A DNA stretch of 13,344 nucleotides from Rubritepida sp. Lineage in GTDB: Bacteria; Pseudomonadota; Alphaproteobacteria; Acetobacterales; Acetobacteraceae. This document shows positions 6,196-11,147 of the stretch, in pieces. Position 1 is the stretch's first letter; every line of letters begins with the position of its first letter. The stretch is from the NCBI GenBank assembly GCA_014376425.1, contig JACMRO010000244.1, forward strand, positions 1 through 13,344. The letters are read 5' to 3'. The position numbers were made by a program, and so were the translations under genes. The notes under the pieces were generated by a model. The model did not search any database, was not told the origin of the DNA, and worked only from the letters and a program-made list of their open reading frames with translations.

Positions 6196-7083
6196 TCAGG
6201 CAGCCCGCGCCGCCGGCACGCCTCGCACCCGCCCGCCCGGCGTGGCGCCCTCGATCCGCGCTGCGTAATCCGCGGCTTCCAGCAGCGGCGCCCAATGCGT
6301 GCCGGTCGCCAGCCCCATGCGGGTGAAGGCCCAGACGACATCCTCCATCGCCACATTGCCGGTGGCCCCGGGCGCGTGGGGGCAGCCACCGATGCCGCCG
6401 GCCGCGGCATCGAACACCCGGCACCCGGCCTCATACGCCGCAACGGTGTTGGCCACCCCCATGCCGTAGGTGTCGTGGCCGTGGAAGGCGAAGCGGGGGC
6501 CGTGCGCCGCGATGGCGCGGCCCATGACCCGCCCCACCTGGTCCGGCGCCGCGTTGCCGGTGGTGTCGCACAGGCTGATCTCCATCGTCGGGTGCAGCGC
6601 CGCGACACGGTCCACCAGCCTGGCCACCGCATCCTCCGGCACCACGCCCTCGAACGGGCAATGATAGGCGGTGCTGATGTTGAAGCGGATCCTGCGGTCG
6701 GGCGGCGTGTCGCGCACCAGGGCGGTAAGCTCGCGCACGCCGTCCTCCAGGCTGCGGTTCAGGTTGGCTTGGTTATGCGCCTCGGTGGCGCTCATGAAGA
6801 AGCCCAGGCGATGGGCGCCGGCTTGCATGGCGGCATCGAAGCCGCGGCGGTTGGGCACCAGCACGGTGCATTCCAGGCCCGGCAGTTCGAGGGCGGCGCG
6901 CAGCACCTCGGCGGTGTCGACCATTTGCGGAATGGCGCGCGGGCTGACGAAACTGCCGACCTCCATGCGGCGCAGGCCGGCGGCGTGCAGGCGGCGAACC
7001 AGTTCGATCTTCACCTCGGTGGGGACGAAGTTCTTCACCGGTTGCAGCCCGTCGCGCGGGCTGACCTCGCTGAGCTCGATCAT
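6196..7083 (-). CDS. Hydroxymethylglutaryl-CoA lyase-like enzyme (DRE-TIM metallolyase)
   Basis: Enzymes of this family cleave 3-hydroxy-3-methylglutaryl-CoA to acetyl-CoA and acetoacetate. In this 295-residue protein the human HMG-CoA lyase catalytic set appears complete: Arg10 and Asp11 (EVSPRDGLQ), Glu41 (MEVGSFVSP), the metal ligands His201 and His203 (FHGHDTYG), Cys234 in the flexible loop GGIGGCPHAPGATGN, and Asn243. The Cys-to-Asn spacing of nine equals that of the human enzyme. Its start codon overlaps the stop of the upstream CoA-transferase gene (ATGA), so the two are almost certainly translated together. That pairing suggests a free acid is activated to a CoA ester and then cleaved. 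The substrate could be HMG itself or a related hydroxyacyl-CoA; leucine catabolism is less likely because no liu or mcc genes are nearby. Confidence 0.88.
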   Translation of the reverse strand: MIELSEVSPRDGLQPVKNFVPTEVKIELVRRLHAAGLRRMEVGSFVSPRAIPQMVDTAEVLRAALELPGLECTVLVPNRRGFDAAMQAGAHRLGFFMSATEAHNQANLNRSLEDGVRELTALVRDTPPDRRIRFNISTAYHCPFEGVVPEDAVARLVDRVAALHPTMEISLCDTTGNAAPDQVGRVMGRAIAAHGPRFAFHGHDTYGMGVANTVAAYEAGCRVFDAAAGGIGGCPHAPGATGNVAMEDVVWAFTRMGLATGTHWAPLLEAADYAARIEGATPGGRVRGVPAARAA

Positions 7084-8246
7084 GCCTGGCCTCCCAGCAG
7101 TTCTTTGAACACATAGTCATTGTGGGCCCCGGCGGCCGCCCCGGTCCAGCGCACCATCTCGCGGCTGCTGACGCCATCGAACTTGAACGGCGCGGCGGGG
7201 TGCAGCACGCGGCCCAGCAGCGGGTCGTCCACCTCCATCACCAGGTCACGCGCCTGAAAATGCGGGTCGTCGACGCAATCCTTCATGTCATAAAGGCGCG
7301 AGCAGGGGACTTCCGCCGCGTCCAGCGCGTCCTCGGCCTGCTTGGCGGTGACGGTCCTGGTCCATGCGGCGATGGCGGTGTCCAGCTCGACCGCGTTGTC
7401 GCACCGGCCGGCGTTGGTGGCCAGGCGCGGGTCGGCGGCCATGTCCGCCCGGCCGATCATCGCCATCAGCCGGCGGAAAATCAGGTCTGAATTGCCTGCG
7501 ATGCACAGCCATTTGCCATCGGCGCAGGGGTAGGTGTTGGTGGGGGCGGCGGTCTTGATCGCCGCCCCTTGCGGCTGCCGCACCCAGCCGAACAGCCCGT
7601 ATTCCGGCAGCATGCCCTCCATCAGCGAGAACACGCTTGACACCAGGTCCAGGTCGATCACCCGGCCCGCATGGTTGCCATGCTTCACCCCCCAGCAGGC
7701 GCTGACCACGGCCATCGCCGCATACATGCCGGCCAGGTCGTCGCTGATCGACACGCCGCAGCGGGGCGGCGGCAGCGCCTCCTGGCCGGGGTTTGCGGTA
7801 AGGTGGCGCAGGCCGCCCATCGCCTCGCCGATGGCGCCGAAGGCCGGCTTGTCGCGATACGGCCCGTCCTGGCCGTAGCCCGAGACGCGGGCGATGATCA
7901 GGTTGGGGTTGGCGGCGTGCAGCACCGCCGGCCCCAGCCCGACCCGTTCGAGATAGCCCGGCCGGTAATTCTCGATCAGCCCATCGGCCCGCCCCGCCAG
8001 CGCGATGATCTTGTCCCGACCCTCGGCGCTTTTCAGGTCCAGCGTCACGCTGAGCTTGTTGCGGCCATGCACGCTGAACCAGACCGGGTGGCCCTGATGC
8101 GTGGCCCCCCAGCCGCGCACCGGGTCGCCCTCGGGAGGTTCGACCTTGATGACCTCGGCGCCCAGATCGGCCAGCAGCCGGGTGGCGAAGGGGGCGGCGA
8201 TGTAGTGGCCCAGTTCTACGATCTTCAGGCCGGCAAGCGGGAGCAT
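7080..8246 (-). CDS. CaiB/BaiF (family III) CoA-transferase
   Basis: Family III enzymes move CoA between carboxylic acids through an aspartyl-CoA thioester. The 388-residue protein starts LPLAGLKIVELGHYIAAPFA and continues LLADLGAEVIKVEPPEGDP, then the LSVTLDLKS block and IENYRPG (residues 91-97), all standard for the family. The catalytic Asp is probably Asp169 in GVSISDDLAG, the same number as in formyl-CoA transferase; Asp170 is adjacent. It heads a two-gene unit with the lyase, overlapping it by four bases. Upstream, a TTGACG on the minus strand at 8296-8291 could be a -35 box, but I see no convincing -10, and the ribosome site is weak. The donor and acceptor acids cannot be predicted; succinyl-CoA is a common donor in the family. 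Confidence 0.92.
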   Translation of the reverse strand: MLPLAGLKIVELGHYIAAPFATRLLADLGAEVIKVEPPEGDPVRGWGATHQGHPVWFSVHGRNKLSVTLDLKSAEGRDKIIALAGRADGLIENYRPGYLERVGLGPAVLHAANPNLIIARVSGYGQDGPYRDKPAFGAIGEAMGGLRHLTANPGQEALPPPRCGVSISDDLAGMYAAMAVVSACWGVKHGNHAGRVIDLDLVSSVFSLMEGMLPEYGLFGWVRQPQGAAIKTAAPTNTYPCADGKWLCIAGNSDLIFRRLMAMIGRADMAADPRLATNAGRCDNAVELDTAIAAWTRTVTAKQAEDALDAAEVPCSRLYDMKDCVDDPHFQARDLVMEVDDPLLGRVLHPAAPFKFDGVSSREMVRWTGAAAGAHNDYVFKELLGGQA

Positions 8247-8333
8247 GATGCCTGCGTAGCGCGGCGCGGGCCGGTTGCAAACGCCGGGCGCGTCAAGGTG
8301 CTTCGTGGCGCCAGCTACCCCAGCGCGGCCGCC

Positions 8334-8543
8334 TCACACCCGCAGGTCGAGCAGCGAGCCCCTGGGCAGCGGCCGGGCGGGTTGCGGCGGCACCGCCCCC
8401 AGGGCGCGCTGCGGCTGCGGCGCGTCCTGCGCGGCGCGCGATTGCACGGGCTGGACCGGGGATGCCCCCGGGGACGCTCCCTGGCCAGGCCGGACGCGCG
8501 CGGCCTCCTGCGAAAAGGCCGCCAGATTGTTCAGCGAGATCAT
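8334..8543 (-). CDS. Small unrecognised protein downstream of pgk (69 residues)
   Basis: The ATG is 23 nt after the pgk stop on the same strand, so it would share the pgk transcript. The product starts MISLNNLAAFSQEAAR, a short amphipathic-looking segment. A Pro/Gln/Ala/Arg-rich disordered middle follows, and it ends PRGSLLDLRV, a compact hydrophobic tail. There is no signal peptide, membrane helix or known domain. A structured start, a disordered middle and a defined tail look more like a real small protein than a high-GC shadow frame, and the frame opposite has no gene. The ribosome site is poor. I do not recognise the family, and the function is unknown. Confidence 0.45.
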   Translation of the reverse strand: MISLNNLAAFSQEAARVRPGQGASPGASPVQPVQSRAAQDAPQPQRALGAVPPQPARPLPRGSLLDLRV

Positions 8544-8566
8544 GCAGGCACTCTGCCGCGGAAATC

Positions 8567-9760
8567 CTAACCGACCGTTAACGCCGCCACGCCGGGCAGT
8601 TCCTTGCCTTCCAGCCACTCCAGGAAGGCGCCGCCGGCCGCGCTCACATAGGTCATCCGCTCCGCCACTCCGGCGTGCTTCAACGCAGAGACGGTGTCGC
8701 CGCCGCCGCCGATGCTGGCCAGGGTGCCGGCCTCGGTCAGCCGCGCCGCCTCCCGCGCCACCGCCACCGTCGCCGCGTCGAAAGGCTCGATTTCGAAGGC
8801 GCCGAAGGGGCCGTTCCAGACCAGGGTGCGGCATTCGGCAAGTTTCGCAACCACCGCCGCCACCGTGGCAGGCCCGACATCGAGCGCCATCATATCCGCC
8901 GGCGTGCCGTCGGCCGGCACCACCCGATGCGGCGCATTCGCCCGGAACTCCGACGCCGCCACCAGGTCCACCGGCAGCATGATGGTGCAGCCGCGCGCCG
9001 CCGCACCGGCCATGATGTCGCGCGCGGTCTGGTGCATCTCGGCCTCCTGCAGGCTGCGACCCATGCCCATGCCTTGCGCGGCCAGGAAGGTGTTGGCCAT
9101 GGCGCCGCCGATCACCAGCACATCCACGCGCGAACTCAGGTTGCCCAGCAGGTCCAGCTTGCTGGAGACCTTGGCGCCGCCCACGATCGCCATTACCGGG
9201 CGCGCGGGGTTGAGCAGCGCGCGGTCCAGCGCCTCCAGCTCCGCCTGCATCAGCCGGCCGGCGTAGCTGGGCAGCAAACGGGCCACGCCCTCGGTGCTGG
9301 CATGGGCGCGGTGCGCGGCCGAGAACGCGTCGTTCACGAAGGCATCGGCCAACTTCGCCAGGGAAGCCGCCATGGCAGGGTCGTTCGCCTCCTCGCCTTT
9401 GTGGAAGCGGGTGTTCTCCAGCAGCAGCACCTCGCCATCGGCAAGCTCCGCCACGGCGGTCTCAGCCACGGTGCCGATGCAGTCATCGGCGAAGGCGACC
9501 GGGCGGCCGAGTGCTCGGCTCAGCGCGGCGGCCATGGGCCGCAGGCTCATGGCCGGTACGCGCTGGCCCTTGGGACGATCGAAGTGGCTGCACACGATGA
9601 CCCGGGCGCCGGCATCGGCCAATTCGCGGATAGTCGGCGCCAGGCGATCGATGCGGGTCGTGTCGGTGATTTGGCCGTCGCGCACCGGTACGTTGAGGTC
9701 GGCGCGTAGCAGCACGCGCTGCCCGGCGGCACGCAGATCGTCGAGGGTGCGAAAAGACAT
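8567..9760 (-). CDS. pgk: Phosphoglycerate kinase
   Basis: Pgk interconverts 1,3-bisphosphoglycerate + ADP with 3-phosphoglycerate + ATP in glycolysis, gluconeogenesis and the Calvin cycle. The 397-residue product has the normal length. Visible motifs are LLRADLNVP (17-25), SHFDRPKG (58-65, substrate binding), ENTRFHKGEEAND (115-127), VNDAFSAAHRAHAS (142-155), IVGGAKVSSKLDLL (192-205, nucleotide site), VWNGPFGAFE (314-323) and the phosphate-binding GGGGDT (351-356). The start is the ATG at 9760 with GGAG 6 nt upstream (minus strand). The frame stays open to an ATG at 9850, which would add 30 unrelated residues and is rejected. It lies downstream of tkt and gap but is separated from gap by ~350 bp, so it may need its own promoter. 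Confidence 0.97.
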   Translation of the reverse strand: MSFRTLDDLRAAGQRVLLRADLNVPVRDGQITDTTRIDRLAPTIRELADAGARVIVCSHFDRPKGQRVPAMSLRPMAAALSRALGRPVAFADDCIGTVAETAVAELADGEVLLLENTRFHKGEEANDPAMAASLAKLADAFVNDAFSAAHRAHASTEGVARLLPSYAGRLMQAELEALDRALLNPARPVMAIVGGAKVSSKLDLLGNLSSRVDVLVIGGAMANTFLAAQGMGMGRSLQEAEMHQTARDIMAGAAARGCTIMLPVDLVAASEFRANAPHRVVPADGTPADMMALDVGPATVAAVVAKLAECRTLVWNGPFGAFEIEPFDAATVAVAREAARLTEAGTLASIGGGGDTVSALKHAGVAERMTYVSAAGGAFLEWLEGKELPGVAALTVG

Positions 9761-10112
9761 CGGGCTCTCCAGCAGAAGCAAGAAGCCGGCGCAGCCCCTC
9801 TCCGCCGGTGATAGCACGGCGACGGGGCCGGTAAAGCAAGTGGCCGGCACGCCGCGCGGGCGGGTTCACACCTGTTCGGAAGGCCAACCACGTGCAGACC
9901 TCGGCGCCTACGACAGTGGCGACGGCACGGCCAACATCCTGGCCAACCACGCGACCGGGGACGCGGTGGGGGGTGGCCAGGCCACCAACAGCAGCACCGC
10001 GGTCAGGTTCGGGACCAGCCAGGTCGACGTTCGCGGTGTGGCGAAGCTGACGGCGAACGACTTCATCTTCGCCTGAAGAGGTGAGGCGGCCGCGCGGCCG
10101 CTCCCCCTCACC
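9761..10112. other. gap-pgk spacer: pgk leader, RTX-like remnant and hairpin
   Basis: About 350 bp without an intact gene. From right to left on the minus strand it holds the post-gap hairpin, a stretch whose opposite strand looks like the 3' end of a secreted-protein gene, and ~130 bp of pgk leader. I saw no clear -35/-10 pair for pgk. Confidence 0.5.
9897..10076 (+). pseudogene. Probable 3' remnant of a secreted repetitive (RTX / calcium-binding-like) protein gene
   Basis: On the strand opposite gap and pgk, the last 59 codons before a TGA read DLGAYDSGDGTANIL, then a Gly/Asn/Thr/Ser-rich run (GGGQATNSSTAVRF), and end GVAKLTANDFIFA. The residue mix (Gly, Asp, Asn, Thr, few charged-basic) differs from the Arg/Pro/Ala-rich shadow frames elsewhere in the window. 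An ending of the form L-T-A-x-D-F-x-F-A is common in large secreted calcium-binding or haemolysin-type repeat proteins. The upstream part of the frame runs antisense into pgk and is not homologous in look, so only the tail of a gene seems to remain. No start or ribosome site fits it. The family call is an inference from composition and the C-terminal motif. Confidence 0.35.
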
Positions 10113-10114
10113 TC
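10078..10114 (-). terminator. Strong hairpin at the 3' end of gap
   Basis: GAGGTGAGG (10078-10086) pairs perfectly with CCTCACCTC (10106-10114). Inside lies the nested palindrome CGGCCGCGCGGCCG (10087-10100). The right arm overlaps the gap stop codon. The T-run is poor (CTTC follows on the minus strand), so it may act as an RNA-stabilising 3' end or a bidirectional terminator between gap and the plus-strand remnant. Confidence 0.5.
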
Positions 10115-11132
10115 ACAGCTTGCCGTAGAGCGCCGCCGTGTCGCTCATCCGGTTTGAGAAGCCCCACTCGTTGTCGTACCAGCCCATGACGCGGACCATG
10201 GCGCCGCCGTCCAGGCTTTGCGTCTGCGTCGCGTCGAAGGTGCAGCTCGCCGGGTTGGTGTAGAAATCGACGCTGACGAGCTGTTCGGTGGTGTAGTCCA
10301 GGATGCCCTTCAGCGGCCCATCGGCGGCCGCCTTCATGGCTGCGTTCACCATCTCCTTCGTCACGCCCTCGGCACGCAGGTTCACGTCGAGCGAGACGAC
10401 CGACACATCGGGCACCGGCACGCGGATCGAAGTGCCGTCCAGCTTGCCGTTCAGATGCGGCATCACCAGGCCCACGGCCTTGGCGGCACCGGTGCTGGTC
10501 GGGATCATGCTCACCCCCGCCGCGCGGGCACGTCGAAAATCCTTGTGCAGCGTGTCCACCGTGTTCTGGTCGCCGGTGTAGGCGTGGATGGTCACCATGT
10601 AGCCGCGCAGGATGCCGAAGGCCTGGTCCAGCACATGCACCATCGGCGCCAGGCAGTTGGTGGTGCAGCTGGCGTTGCTGACGATGGTCATCGCCGGCGT
10701 CAGGATTTTCTCGTTCACGCCATAGACGATGGTAGCGTCGGAATCCTCGCCCGGCGCGGAGATCAGCACCTTTCGCGCCCCAGCTTTGAGCAACAGGCCG
10801 GCCTTCTCCTTGCTGGTGAAAATGCCGGTGCATTCCATCGCGACGTCGACGCCCTGGAATGGCACCAGCGCCGGGTCGCGCTGCGCCGAGACGGTGATCG
10901 GGCCGTAGGTGCGGCCGCCGCGGGTGATGGTGATCTTCTGGCCATCGACGGTGACGGTGCCGTCGAACCGGCCATGCACGCTGTCATACTTGAACAGATG
11001 CGCGTTGGCCTCGACCGAGCCCAGATCGTTGATCGCGATGCACTCCACATCGGTCCGCCCGCTCTCAATCATGGCGCGAAGCACCAGCCGACCGATACGC
11101 CCGAACCCGTTTATGCCGACCTTCACGCTCAT
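10113..11132 (-). CDS. gap: Glyceraldehyde-3-phosphate dehydrogenase, type I
   Basis: The enzyme oxidises glyceraldehyde-3-phosphate to 1,3-bisphosphoglycerate with NAD. The 339-residue product starts MSVKVGINGFGRIGRL (Rossmann GxGxxG). It carries INDL at residues 35-38 (Asp36 typical of NAD preference), the catalytic SNASCTTNCLAP with Cys156, and the base His183 in TIHAYTGDQN. It ends GWYDNEWGFSNRM in the usual way. The ATG at 11132 is chosen because AAGGGG lies 9 nt upstream and the family begins here; the frame is open for 98 more codons upstream, but these are Pro/Arg-rich and unlike GAPDH. tkt ends 13 nt upstream, so the two are co-transcribed. A strong hairpin overlaps the stop. NAD against NADP preference is inferred from the one residue. 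Confidence 0.97.
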   Translation of the reverse strand: MSVKVGINGFGRIGRLVLRAMIESGRTDVECIAINDLGSVEANAHLFKYDSVHGRFDGTVTVDGQKITITRGGRTYGPITVSAQRDPALVPFQGVDVAMECTGIFTSKEKAGLLLKAGARKVLISAPGEDSDATIVYGVNEKILTPAMTIVSNASCTTNCLAPMVHVLDQAFGILRGYMVTIHAYTGDQNTVDTLHKDFRRARAAGVSMIPTSTGAAKAVGLVMPHLNGKLDGTSIRVPVPDVSVVSLDVNLRAEGVTKEMVNAAMKAAADGPLKGILDYTTEQLVSVDFYTNPASCTFDATQTQSLDGGAMVRVMGWYDNEWGFSNRMSDTAALYGKL

Positions 11133-11141
11133 CTGTTCAGT

Positions 11142-11147
11142 CCCCTT
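11142..11147 (-). promoter_or_regulatory. gap ribosome-binding site overlapping the tkt stop codon
   Basis: On the minus strand TAAGGGG is followed by 9 nt and then the gap ATG. The TAA that ends the long tkt frame is therefore part of the Shine-Dalgarno region, so ribosomes finishing tkt would stop on the gap start region. Confidence 0.6.

Noticed and set aside
5984..6268. 94-codon plus-strand frame after the Bug genes
   Set aside because: It has no domain, no ribosome site, odd Arg-rich composition, and runs into the 3' end of the lyase gene.
8675..9709. Long plus-strand frame opposite pgk
   Set aside because: It is a shadow of pgk, rich in His, Arg and Gln; pgk motifs are complete on the minus strand.
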